The notes: generated by a model from the sequence alone, not told the origin. A stretch of DNA of 9,536 nucleotides from an uncultured Blautia sp. (GCA_934358405.1 CAKRKL010000076.1:1-9536); one strand, 5' to 3'; shown: positions 1 to 7,241, numbered from the stretch's first letter. A program made the numbers and translations.

Positions 1-49
1 TGCAATCACCAAACCATGTTTCCGGAAACTGATAGTATAATTTCTGCAT
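1..49 (-). CDS. N-terminus of probable GH32/GH43-like glycoside hydrolase (partial)
   Basis: Only the first 16 codons are in the window: an ATG at 49-47, then a peptide reading MQKLYYQFPETWFGDC, running off the low-coordinate edge. A good ribosome binding site (AAGGAG, near 55-62) sits just upstream, and the gene follows the MalG-like permease by 59 nt on the same strand, so it is probably the last or next gene of the transporter operon. The W-F-G-D stretch after a short N-terminal strand resembles the start of beta-propeller glycosidases of the GH32/GH43 group, where an aspartate in such a motif is often the nucleophile. That resemblance is from memory and rests on very few residues. If correct, the protein would cut the imported oligosaccharide, possibly a fructan or sucrose derivative. 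The existence of the gene is better supported than its function. Confidence 0.5.
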   Translation of the reverse strand, partial: MQKLYYQFPETWFGDC

Positions 50-108
50 AATATATTCTCCTTTTCTTTACAGGCGTTCATATATCGCCATTTTTGTTTA
101 ATTTTTAC

Positions 109-948
109 TCATCCCTTCACAGCGCCTGCTGTCATACCTGCAAGCATCTTCTTGCTGCTGAAGAAATAGAAAATAAATACCGGGAGTACTGTAACTGTAA
201 TCGCAGCAAAGGTTGCACCCCAGTCGGTCAGTCCCATGCTTCCCACGAAGTCATTCAGACCCAGTGTAATTGTTTTCATATCTGTGGATCTTGTAAATGT
301 ATAAGCATTAATATATTCATTCCAGCAGAAAACAGCCTGCATGGTAGCTACGGTAATGATGGAGTTCAAAGACATCGGAACTACCATTTTGAAAAAGCAG
401 CCCATCGGAGAGCATCCGTCAATAATAGCGGCTTCCAGCATTTCCTCCGGGAAGAATTTATTGAAGGAGTAAAACAGCTGGATGGAATAGGATAATGAAA
501 ATGCAATCTGCGGTAAAATGATCGCCGGATATGTATTGATCAATCCCATTTTGTTAAAAATACTAAACAGTGGAATTAAGGCAACCTGCATAGGAAGCAT
601 TAATCCAAGCAGGAAATAGTTCAGGATTATTTTTCTTCCTCTGAACTTGATTTTACTAAGTGCAAATCCAGCCATCAGTGCAAATAAAAGTAATGGAACT
701 AATACACCGATTAAAACAATAATACTGTTCTTAAAATAAGTCAGCATATGGCTCTTTGTAAAAACGTTAATAAAGTTTGTTAATATCCACTTAGATGGAA
801 GCGCATATGCCGGAAGCTTTCTGAAGTCATCTAATGACTTAAAGCTGGAGGTAAATACATAGAAGAAAGGATACACCTGCATAATAACCAGGAATAACGC
901 AATGACCCATTTAATAATGCTGGGAATGGAAACTTTTTTCTTTTTCAT
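109..948 (-). CDS. Carbohydrate ABC transporter permease, MalG-like (CUT1)
   Basis: A 279-residue inner-membrane subunit of a sugar importer of the MalG/UgpE type, a usual length for the family. Hydrophobic segments are visible near residues 11-33, 73-98, 108-130, 141-160, 192-210 and 245-263, consistent with six membrane spans. The conserved cytoplasmic EAA loop that docks on the ATPase is at about 172-191 (EAAIIDG...VVP). The start codon overlaps the stop of the MalF-like gene by four bases (ATGA), and a GGGGGAAG ribosome binding site lies just upstream, so the two permeases are translationally coupled and should form a heterodimer. No nucleotide-binding subunit follows; a shared ATPase of the MsmK type encoded elsewhere is the usual solution in Gram-positives. 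The substrate cannot be read from the sequence; the edge gene suggests an oligosaccharide. Confidence 0.95.
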   Translation of the reverse strand: MKKKKVSIPSIIKWVIALFLVIMQVYPFFYVFTSSFKSLDDFRKLPAYALPSKWILTNFINVFTKSHMLTYFKNSIIVLIGVLVPLLLFALMAGFALSKIKFRGRKIILNYFLLGLMLPMQVALIPLFSIFNKMGLINTYPAIILPQIAFSLSYSIQLFYSFNKFFPEEMLEAAIIDGCSPMGCFFKMVVPMSLNSIITVATMQAVFCWNEYINAYTFTRSTDMKTITLGLNDFVGSMGLTDWGATFAAITVTVLPVFIFYFFSSKKMLAGMTAGAVKG

Positions 949-1829
949 TCGTCTTCCCCCTCTCCTGAGAATTTACGGAATAATAATCCTACTACCATAC
1001 AAATAATTACGATCATAATGGCTACGGCACTTCCGTATCCATATTTCATACTGCTGAAGGCCTGTTTGTACATATAGGTTGTCATAAGCTCTGATGCATT
1101 TCCAGGTCCGCCATGTGTCAGCAGGTATGAGAACTCAAAGGATCTCAAGGATCCATTTAATACCAGAAGACAGTTGGCAATGATAACCGGTTTGATGTAT
1201 GGAATTTTCACATACAGATATTCCTGCCATACTGCTGCTCCGTCAATCAATGCTGCTTCACCAAGTTCATCCGGTACACCAATCAGTGCTGCATAGAAAA
1301 TAACCATATACAGTCCCAGATATTTATAAGCCTCTACAAACGCTGTTACGTACAGTGAAATCTGCGGATTTGATATCCACTCCATGAACTTGAATGAAGG
1401 GTTTATGAAGGATAAAATCTGATTCACGATTCCAATTGGTGTTACAGAGAACAGCTTTGTAAAAATCTGGCAGATTGCAACTGATGAAATTACTACCGGA
1501 ATATAGTACAAAGTCTGTAAAGCAACTCTTCCTCTTTTGATTCGGGAAAGAAGGACTGCAAACAGTAAGCCTCCAAATACCTGAATTGCCACATTGATGA
1601 TCGTATAAACAATTGTATGCCATACTGTAGAGCGGAACACGGTATCCTGTGTTAAAAGCTCCACATAATTCTTGAATCCTACAAATATTTTCTCGCCTAC
1701 ACCGCTCCAGTCAAAAAAGCTGTAATAACCTGCCCATATAATGGACACAATAACAAATGCAGTATAGATAAGGAATGCAGGAAAAAGAAACATAAAAATT
1801 ACTGATTTCTTTCCAAATGCTTTCTGCAT
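945..1829 (-). CDS. Carbohydrate ABC transporter permease, MalF-like (CUT1)
   Basis: A 294-residue inner-membrane sugar permease of the MalF/UgpA type. It lacks the long periplasmic P2 loop of enterobacterial MalF, as is normal in Gram-positives. Hydrophobic spans are visible near residues 9-33, 72-95, 105-127, 158-182, 211-227 and 266-285. The EAA loop is at about 191-210 (EAALIDGAAV...KIP), followed by the typical LLTHGGPGNAS segment near 236-246, which is strongly characteristic of this family. The start ATG is preceded by AAAGGAGAG. The gene lies 72 nt downstream of the solute-binding protein gene, with a hairpin between them, and overlaps the second permease by four bases. It is expected to pair with that permease to form the translocation pore. 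The acidic GEGEDE tail is not notable. Confidence 0.95.
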   Translation of the reverse strand: MQKAFGKKSVIFMFLFPAFLIYTAFVIVSIIWAGYYSFFDWSGVGEKIFVGFKNYVELLTQDTVFRSTVWHTIVYTIINVAIQVFGGLLFAVLLSRIKRGRVALQTLYYIPVVISSVAICQIFTKLFSVTPIGIVNQILSFINPSFKFMEWISNPQISLYVTAFVEAYKYLGLYMVIFYAALIGVPDELGEAALIDGAAVWQEYLYVKIPYIKPVIIANCLLVLNGSLRSFEFSYLLTHGGPGNASELMTTYMYKQAFSSMKYGYGSAVAIMIVIICMVVGLLFRKFSGEGEDE

Positions 1830-1852
1830 AAGACTCTCTCCTTTCTTTAAAA

Positions 1853-1879
1853 GAGACTGGCAAAATTTCCGCCAGTCTC
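1853..1879 (-). terminator. Intercistronic hairpin between binding protein and permease genes
   Basis: A perfect 9-bp inverted repeat (GAGACTGGC, 1853-1861, with GCCAGTCTC, 1871-1879) and a 9-nt loop lies between the binding protein stop and the permease ribosome binding site. On the minus strand it is followed by TTTTAAAG, a short U-run, so it could act as a leaky terminator or as a 3' end that protects the upstream message. Hairpins at this place in sugar ABC operons are known to let the binding protein be made in excess over the membrane subunits (malE-malF is the classic case). The structure is seen in the sequence; the role is inferred. Confidence 0.6.
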
Positions 1880-1901
1880 ATTCCTGCACGCTTAAAATTC
1901 T

Positions 1902-3194
1902 TTATTTAATAAAAGAATCACAGGTTTCAATAAATTCGTCTGGTGTGGTGATTCCCTGTGCCAGTTTCTGCTGTTCATCAACAATTTTTGTCATTACATC
2001 AGAATCAAGCTTGTCATCCCAGGAAGTCCATGCTGTTTCTGCGTCCTCGAACATTGGCTGAGTGTCATAGTACAGCTGCGGAAGTCCTTCCGGAAGAGAA
2101 TCCTCGTTAAATGGAGAGAATACATGTGCCTGATTGTAGCAAGCATCGGAGAAGTTCTCGCACATATAATCAAAGAATTCCTGCATTGTATCATCATATG
2201 TAGCTTTATTAAAGCCTTCTGCAAATCCTGCATGGATCGGTACATTGGTAGCCATATTATCCATGCCTTCTGTATCCGGTACCGGGAAGAATCCGAGTTC
2301 TCCGTTATCATACATCTCTTCTGCCAGGCTGATCTGTCCGGAGCCGGTATAGAAGATTGCTCCTGTACCACCGAAGAACAGGTTGCATGCGGATGTAAAG
2401 TCTACACTTGCAAATCCAGGCTCAAAATATCCTTTTGTTCCAAGATCAGAAAGAAGATTTACTGCATATTTTGCAGACTCATTTTCACTAAAGGAATCTG
2501 TTCCTGCCTGATATCCCTGGATAAATTCAGGACCTGTTACTCTCCATGGAGAGAAGGAAAGGTATCTCATAAGCTGCCATGCATCGGAACCACCTACGAT
2601 TACCGGAATCTCACCTAAATCTGCAATTTTCTGGCAATCCTCTTCAAACTCTTCCCAGGTTGTTGGTGCATCTGTAATTCCTGCATCTTCAAAAATGTCT
2701 TTTCTGTACATGAAGTATTCACAGTACAGACCCTGTGGAAACAGGTACAGATTTCCATCATCTGCATCAGTAAGGAAATCGCGGATTGCTCCGTTCAGTT
2801 TATCTGCATATCCGTTTCTTTCCAGCTCTGCACCTACATCAACCAGTGCATCAATATCCTTGCAGGCTGCGGAAAGTGTTCCATTCGGGCATCCGAAGAT
2901 ATCCGGAAGTGTATCACTGTTGATGTACATCTGCAGCTTTGTGAAATAGTCCTGCATATCGTTTACAAGTTCAATTTCATAATCCAGGCCTTTCTCATCA
3001 CAGAAGTTTTTCAGAAGATAGTCAAAGGTCTGAAACTGCTCTGTTGATTCCGTTCCTTTTAACAGTGCAGTAATCTTGGTTCTCTCGCTGTCTGCTGAAG
3101 CGGTTAACGCTCCCATTCCTGTCATAAGACCAGCTGTCATAGCTGCTGTCAACGCCAGAGATACCATTTTTCTCATTTTTCTCATTTTTTTCAT
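1902..3194 (-). CDS. Extracellular solute-binding protein family 1, sugar-binding, no lipobox
   Basis: A 430-residue secreted receptor of the MalE/UgpB-like family 1 binding proteins, which would capture sugar outside the cell and deliver it to the two permeases encoded just downstream. Residues 1-34 form a signal peptide: a basic start (MKKMRKMRKM), a hydrophobic core of about 20 residues, and an ASA/DS site suited to signal peptidase I. No cysteine occurs in this region, so the lipobox expected for a membrane-anchored Gram-positive binding protein is missing. Family-like features follow: an early KLQMYINSDTLPDIF segment, TTWEEFEEDCQKI near the middle, and FFPVPDTEGMDN in the second lobe. 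The start is set by AAAGGAGG ending 8 nt before the ATG. Its own promoter lies upstream, behind the regulator's terminator. The family call is strong; the ligand is unknown. Confidence 0.93.
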   Translation of the reverse strand: MKKMRKMRKMVSLALTAAMTAGLMTGMGALTASADSERTKITALLKGTESTEQFQTFDYLLKNFCDEKGLDYEIELVNDMQDYFTKLQMYINSDTLPDIFGCPNGTLSAACKDIDALVDVGAELERNGYADKLNGAIRDFLTDADDGNLYLFPQGLYCEYFMYRKDIFEDAGITDAPTTWEEFEEDCQKIADLGEIPVIVGGSDAWQLMRYLSFSPWRVTGPEFIQGYQAGTDSFSENESAKYAVNLLSDLGTKGYFEPGFASVDFTSACNLFFGGTGAIFYTGSGQISLAEEMYDNGELGFFPVPDTEGMDNMATNVPIHAGFAEGFNKATYDDTMQEFFDYMCENFSDACYNQAHVFSPFNEDSLPEGLPQLYYDTQPMFEDAETAWTSWDDKLDSDVMTKIVDEQQKLAQGITTPDEFIETCDSFIK

Positions 3195-3200
3195 TTCATT

Positions 3201-3208
3201 TTCCTCCT
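3201..3208 (-). promoter_or_regulatory. Strong ribosome binding site with two competing ATGs
   Basis: The minus strand reads AAAGGAGG followed by AAAATGAAATGAAA. The ATG at 3199-3197 is only about 3 nt from GGAGG and would give a two-codon frame (ATG AAA TGA). The ATG at 3194-3192, 8 nt away, has the normal spacing and opens the binding protein frame, so it is chosen as the start. Confidence 0.7.
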
Positions 3209-3241
3209 TTTATTTTAGGTTTCCTCGCTTTTGATGATTTT

Positions 3242-3270
3242 ATTTTACCTTCTGGTGCTTTTATAAACAA
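3242..3270 (-). promoter_or_regulatory. Candidate sigma-A promoter of the sugar transporter operon
   Basis: On the minus strand a TTGTTT -35 box (3270-3265) and a TAAAAT -10 box (3247-3242) are separated by exactly 17 nt. Transcription would begin near 3235, giving a leader of about 40 nt before the binding protein ATG. The -35 box is weak (TTG conserved only), as expected for an activator-dependent promoter, and the AraC-type regulator encoded directly upstream is the likely activator. The box assignment is by eye. Confidence 0.5.
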
Positions 3271-3287
3271 TTGGAAATAAAAGTAAA

Positions 3288-3334
3288 AATGGGAGATTTG
3301 TACACAGTTTCCTTTTGTGCACAAATCTCCCATT
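3288..3334 (-). terminator. Rho-independent terminator of the two-component operon
   Basis: A perfect 14-bp inverted repeat (3288-3301 with 3321-3334) begins 5 nt after the regulator stop codon. After one mismatch, four further pairs (CACA/TGTG) extend the stem towards a loop of about 9 nt. On the minus strand the 3' arm leads into TTTTTACTTTTATTT, giving a U-rich tail. It separates the kinase-regulator transcript from the transporter transcript, which has its own promoter about 18 nt further on. Confidence 0.85.
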
Positions 3335-3338
3335 GCTT

Positions 3339-4952
3339 TTAGATATGTTTACGGAACTCATTAGGGGTAATGCCGTATCGCTTTTTAAACACCTTAATAT
3401 AATATCCGAAATCCTTATATCCTACCATTTCTGCTATTTCATATTGCTTATAGCGATCATCTGCTATCAGCTTCTCCACATGCTTAAAACGCACATCTGT
3501 CAGATATTCCAGAAAGCTTTTTCCTGCATATTTCTTCAGAAGCCGGCTGATATAGGTTCGGCTCACATGAAACTTTTCTGTAAGATCATCCATTGAAATA
3601 TCCGCGGCATAATTTTTCTCAATGTATGATAATATGCTCTGAACCAGTTTCCGGTTCCGCTCATCTGAGCCTTCTGTATTCTGCTTGATCAGTGTTCCAA
3701 ACAGATTAAACATACAACTCAGAACTTCTTCTGTCGTTTCACATTGGGAAATTCGTTTTACTCCATCCTGAAGTACAGAAAAATTCCAGTTTTTATTATG
3801 TATTTCACTGTCCACTGCGCAGGTGTATGGAAACTTCATACACTCAAACAGCAAATCCATTGCTGCAAATTTAACAGCTGCCCCATCCTCCGGTGCCTGG
3901 GCAAAAAGCTGGCGCAATTCCTCTTCCGCCTTTTCGAAGCTTTCCTGAAACAGTGTCATCATGAAGTGCATTCTTTCGCCTTGTGTGATCACAAAATCCT
4001 TCTGTTCCTCGTATTGCAGGTCTTCATATTTCAAAATAATGTTCATTCCAAGATAAATGCACTGTCTGCAAGCCTTCTGAGCTTTGCGGTACTGGGCATT
4101 CGCCTGATATTCATCTTCCGAAATATCACTGATTCCAAAATTCATGCATGCTTTCAAATACCGCTCCACTTCTTCCTGGATTTTGTCACAGGCCTGAAGT
4201 GCACGATCCATACATTTCTGATTTTCTTCCTCTTTTGCAAACAAAAGTATGAAGTTATACTCAGCTGTAGCAGTATTATAATCACTCAATACCTGTATAT
4301 TGTAATTGTTGAAAATTTCCTCAAAAATATTGATACAGGCAAATTCTTCAATCCATTTATCGCCTTCATGTAGTCGTTTTTCCCCAACTACCTTTCTTCC
4401 AACGCATACAATGTATTTTTCGATGGTCAGCTTAAGGGATTTCGCCTGCTCCTGCACCACTCCTTTTCCCTGAAACCTTCCGTAGAGAAGATTTCCTGCA
4501 AATTTAGACCTTAGCTCCGGTACAGACTGATTAAAATACTTCTGTAAATCCCGAACCTCCTGCTGTTCTTCTTTCTTTGCACGTATTTCTTCAGCAAGCC
4601 TGGCTGCCATATTTTTTAGTTCATCGTAATCAATGGGCTTCAGCAGATATTCCTTCACACCAATACTGATTGCTTTTTGGGCATAGGCAAAGCTGTCATA
4701 GCCTGTCAGGATTACAATGACTGTATCCGGATACATCTCGTGAGCCCGCTCGGCAAAATCCAGACCATCCATTCCAGGCATCCGGACATCTGTAAGAATC
4801 AGATCTGGCTTTATATGTTCCAGCTTTTCCAGTCCCTCCAGACCATTTTTCGCAGTAGCAGCCACCTGATATCCATAATCAGACCAGGGAAAAGAGCATA
4901 AACCATCCAAAATAATATACTCATCATCCAATATCATTACCTGAAGTTCCAT
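3339..4952 (-). CDS. AraC-type response regulator, YesN family
   Basis: A 537-residue cytoplasmic transcription regulator. The receiver domain covers about residues 1-120, with the acidic pair D9-D10, the phosphoacceptor D55 (in LILTDVRMPG), the switch threonine T83 and the conserved K105 (EYLLKP), all present. A long central region (about 125-430) of no clear motif follows, as usual in YesN-like proteins. An AraC/XylS DNA-binding domain takes up the last 105 residues: a first helix-turn-helix around 452-475 (ISMDDLTEKFHVSRTYISRLL) and a second around 504-527 (IAEMVGYKDFGYYIKVFKKRYG). The start overlaps the kinase gene by 29 nt; AAGGAG lies about 10 nt upstream inside the kinase frame. The partner is the adjacent histidine kinase, and the probable target is the transporter promoter immediately downstream. 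Domain calls are strong; the target is inferred from position. Confidence 0.96.
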   Translation of the reverse strand: MELQVMILDDEYIILDGLCSFPWSDYGYQVAATAKNGLEGLEKLEHIKPDLILTDVRMPGMDGLDFAERAHEMYPDTVIVILTGYDSFAYAQKAISIGVKEYLLKPIDYDELKNMAARLAEEIRAKKEEQQEVRDLQKYFNQSVPELRSKFAGNLLYGRFQGKGVVQEQAKSLKLTIEKYIVCVGRKVVGEKRLHEGDKWIEEFACINIFEEIFNNYNIQVLSDYNTATAEYNFILLFAKEEENQKCMDRALQACDKIQEEVERYLKACMNFGISDISEDEYQANAQYRKAQKACRQCIYLGMNIILKYEDLQYEEQKDFVITQGERMHFMMTLFQESFEKAEEELRQLFAQAPEDGAAVKFAAMDLLFECMKFPYTCAVDSEIHNKNWNFSVLQDGVKRISQCETTEEVLSCMFNLFGTLIKQNTEGSDERNRKLVQSILSYIEKNYAADISMDDLTEKFHVSRTYISRLLKKYAGKSFLEYLTDVRFKHVEKLIADDRYKQYEIAEMVGYKDFGYYIKVFKKRYGITPNEFRKHI

Positions 4953-6729
4953 CTTTCATAATCTCCTTCGCTTTTTTCAGAGGAATTTCCAGCACAACCA
5001 GAGTTCCCTTTTCTTTTTCTGATGTGATCGTCATTTTTGCTTTTCCGTGATATACATATTCCAGACGTTTTTGTACTGCATAAATACCCAGATTTGTATG
5101 TGTTCTTTCCGCCTTATGCTCCGGTTCTTCCTCCATTTTTAAAAGAGCTTCCAGCTTTTCTGCAGAAATTCCCACACCGTCATCCTTTACCTTAAATACT
5201 GCCATGTCATCCTGGATTTCTCCTGAAATATAGAGGAAACAATCCCAGGTGGCATTTTCGACTCCGTGAACAACTGCATTTTCAACCAGCGTCTGTATTA
5301 CCATCTTAGGAATTTCCAGTTCATTCAGTTCCTCGTCTACCTCAATATACGAAGTAAATTTATCTCCATATCTTGTTTCCTGAATAAAAAGATAGTCTTC
5401 AATATACTTCAATTCTTCTTTCACACGTACCATGCTTCGTTTATTGCTGATGCTTGCCCTCATAAGGTTACTGATTGCAGTTACCATCCGACAGATATTT
5501 TCTTCACCCTTTTTTCTGGCCATCCAGTTAATTGTATCCAGCACGTTATAAAGGAAATGGGGATTAATCTGTGCCTGTAATGCCTGAAATTCAATATCTT
5601 TATTTACCATTTCCATCTCTACAATCTGCTTCAGCAGCTTCTCAACCTTCTCAATGGTCTGGTTAAAAACCAAATTCATGGCTCCGATTTCATCTGCTCT
5701 TCCTTCCGGAAGGCGCACTGAGAAATCTCCTTTTGCAAATTTTTTCATAGCATTACTTGTTTTTTCAATAGGTCTTGTAATTCCGCGCGCCATAATATTA
5801 GCCAGAAGAATGCACAGAAGAATACTGATTCCGATCAACAGAACAGTGGTTTTTTCCAGTTCCCGGGCCGTTTTCTGTAAAAAGCTGGTTGGAATCATCC
5901 CGGCAACTGTAAGTCCTGTCTCTGAGCTTGTCTGGTAAACAAGGTTGTAAGCTTTCCCATCCAAATTAAGCCGAAGGTTACCAGAATTCCCTTTCATCCT
6001 GGTAACCCATTTCTGATCCTTCAGATCCATATTTTCCCCGGCACTTTCCAGAAGAATATTGTTATCCTGATCCAGCAAAAATATATGAGCTGACAAGGAT
6101 TCCTGCGCCGTCAGTGTCATTTTCTTTAAATAGCTGATTTTGATAGAAGCGCGCAAAACTCCAAGAGGCTCCATAGTCAATACATCTTTTATCTGTTTTG
6201 CCATATAGATCAGATTTTCGTCCGCTGCATTATAGTAAACACAGCGTCCGTTGGCATTTTCTGCCATTGCGCAGGAAATTTCGGAGCTTTCTTTATTAAT
6301 CCCTCTGTCATTGGAAAGAAGATGGTTTGCACCATTATAGCCATACAGCTGAATGTCATTCATATATATGCTTGTATAGCCCTGCAAAAGCAGTCTTCTG
6401 ATCTGGCCGGCCCTTGAATAATAAGAATAAAGCTCGGAGCCATCGGATTTATATGGTTTATCGGACTCCAGTTCTTCCTGTACAATGCTGCTGTTTGCGA
6501 TATATTCAAATGAGTTTTCCACCATATCAAAATAATGATCCAGGTTAACAGACAGCTCATTGATCACTCCTGCTGACTGTTTCACAGTCTGCTCTGTTAC
6601 AATTTCTGATGCAGACATAAACTGGAAAAAGCTGGCTGCCAAAAGCACAACCAGCGTAATGCTAAGTGTACAATACAGATATTTTCTCTGAATTGAAAGA
6701 TTCAGATACCATTTTTTTAACTGTTTCAT
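4924..6729 (-). CDS. Sensor histidine kinase, YesM family
   Basis: A 601-residue membrane kinase that should phosphorylate the adjacent AraC-type regulator. A first membrane span lies near residues 17-38 and a second near 293-313. The roughly 250 residues between them are extracellular, probably a double-Cache-type sensor. A HAMP linker follows (about 314-366), then the His_kinase domain of the LytS/YesM type with phosphoacceptor H391 in INPHFLYN. The GHKL ATPase domain shows the N box (LVENAVVHG, N484), the G1 box (DDGVG, 516-520) and the G2 region (NLGI, 546-549). All catalytic residues look intact. The start is supported by AAGGTGG placed 7 nt upstream. The gene overlaps the regulator by 29 nt, so the pair is made together. 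Kinases of this type commonly sense carbohydrates, often with a binding protein; the ligand here is unknown. No clear promoter is seen in the short gap before it. Confidence 0.96.
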   Translation of the reverse strand: MKQLKKWYLNLSIQRKYLYCTLSITLVVLLAASFFQFMSASEIVTEQTVKQSAGVINELSVNLDHYFDMVENSFEYIANSSIVQEELESDKPYKSDGSELYSYYSRAGQIRRLLLQGYTSIYMNDIQLYGYNGANHLLSNDRGINKESSEISCAMAENANGRCVYYNAADENLIYMAKQIKDVLTMEPLGVLRASIKISYLKKMTLTAQESLSAHIFLLDQDNNILLESAGENMDLKDQKWVTRMKGNSGNLRLNLDGKAYNLVYQTSSETGLTVAGMIPTSFLQKTARELEKTTVLLIGISILLCILLANIMARGITRPIEKTSNAMKKFAKGDFSVRLPEGRADEIGAMNLVFNQTIEKVEKLLKQIVEMEMVNKDIEFQALQAQINPHFLYNVLDTINWMARKKGEENICRMVTAISNLMRASISNKRSMVRVKEELKYIEDYLFIQETRYGDKFTSYIEVDEELNELEIPKMVIQTLVENAVVHGVENATWDCFLYISGEIQDDMAVFKVKDDGVGISAEKLEALLKMEEEPEHKAERTHTNLGIYAVQKRLEYVYHGKAKMTITSEKEKGTLVVLEIPLKKAKEIMKDGTSGNDIG

Positions 6730-6747
6730 TTTTCATCCACCTTATAA

Positions 6748-6782
6748 AAGCCGGTACATTGTTTCAGGCAATGTACCGGCTT
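6748..6782 (-). terminator. Hairpin terminator between VOC gene and kinase gene
   Basis: A perfect 14-bp inverted repeat (6748-6761 with 6769-6782), GC-rich in the middle (GCCGG/CCGGC), with a 7-nt loop. On the minus strand it starts 17 nt after the VOC stop and leads into CTTTTATAAGG, a short U-run. The kinase ribosome binding site follows within about 5 nt, so the hairpin also bounds the leader of the kinase gene. Confidence 0.75.
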
Positions 6783-6799
6783 CCTGTTGTAAATATCCT

Positions 6800-7192
6800 T
6801 TATAAGTACTGACTGAATTCAACCTTCTCTTTATTCGGTCCTTCAATAGTGAAAAACTTTACTCCGTTTTCCCAGAATGGTAAAAAATGAATACTGTCCT
6901 GTGTGGTATTCAAGCCAGCCTCGTTAATGTACTGATAAGTCTCTTCTATGTCCTTAACATCAAGTGCAACATGATCAATTGCTCCTGCACGAAGAGCTGC
7001 TGCGTGATTCTCATAGGTTTCCACAACCAGAGTTCCAAGCTTCAGGAATACAACCTTCTCGTCTGCTTCTTTGTTAACTGTTTCAAAAGCAGTTTCAAAG
7101 CCCAGTTTATGATAAAATTCTACGGTTTTATCAATATCGTTTGTTGGAATTCCGATATGCTGGACACCTGTTGAATAGTTTTTCAAATCCAT
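6800..7192 (-). CDS. VOC family protein (glyoxalase / bleomycin-resistance fold)
   Basis: A 130-residue, single-unit vicinal oxygen chelate protein. It shows two beta-alpha-beta-beta-beta modules: residues about 8-60 (VQHIGIPTNDIDKTVEFYHKLGF onward) and about 72-129 (IDHVALDVKDIEETY, then IEGPNKEKVEFSQ). Candidate metal ligands are H12, E58, H74 and E125, the pattern of lactoylglutathione lyase-like enzymes, so a metal-dependent lyase, isomerase or dioxygenase role is possible. The exact substrate cannot be told, and glutathione is not expected to be the natural thiol in this group. A promoter with a perfect -35 box precedes it and a strong hairpin follows, so it appears to be transcribed alone. 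The ATG at 7192 follows AAGGGG at about 10 nt, slightly long spacing. Its placement between the sporulation gene and the sugar locus gives no functional hint. Confidence 0.9.
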   Translation of the reverse strand: MDLKNYSTGVQHIGIPTNDIDKTVEFYHKLGFETAFETVNKEADEKVVFLKLGTLVVETYENHAAALRAGAIDHVALDVKDIEETYQYINEAGLNTTQDSIHFLPFWENGVKFFTIEGPNKEKVEFSQYL

Positions 7193-7219
7193 CTTCCATT
7201 TCCCCTTTGTATAAATTTG

Positions 7220-7239
7220 TTTTTTCGAAAAGCTTTTTT
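7220..7239. repeat. Overlapping palindromes at the VOC transcript start
   Basis: Two perfect 10-bp palindromes overlap by four bases: TTTTCGAAAA (7222-7231) and AAAAGCTTTT (7228-7237), flanked by further T runs. They lie directly downstream of the candidate -10 box of the VOC gene, around its expected transcription start, a usual position for a repressor operator. AT-rich palindromes also arise by chance, so the role is only a possibility. Confidence 0.35.
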
Positions 7240-7241
7240 AC

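Noticed and set aside
94..495. Plus-strand open frame of 133 codons antisense to the MalG-like permease
   Set aside because: It lies wholly opposite a clear permease gene, has a cysteine- and histidine-rich unfamily-like composition, and has no ribosome binding site; it is a shadow frame.
3098..3120. Possible catabolite repression (cre) element, TGAAGCGGTTAACG, in the binding protein gene
   Set aside because: The central CG is one base out of register with the cre consensus and the site is in coding sequence for the signal peptide.
3744..4373. Plus-strand open frame of 209 codons antisense to the response regulator
   Set aside because: The opposite strand encodes an intact receiver/AraC regulator over the same bases; the plus-strand product has no recognisable domain.
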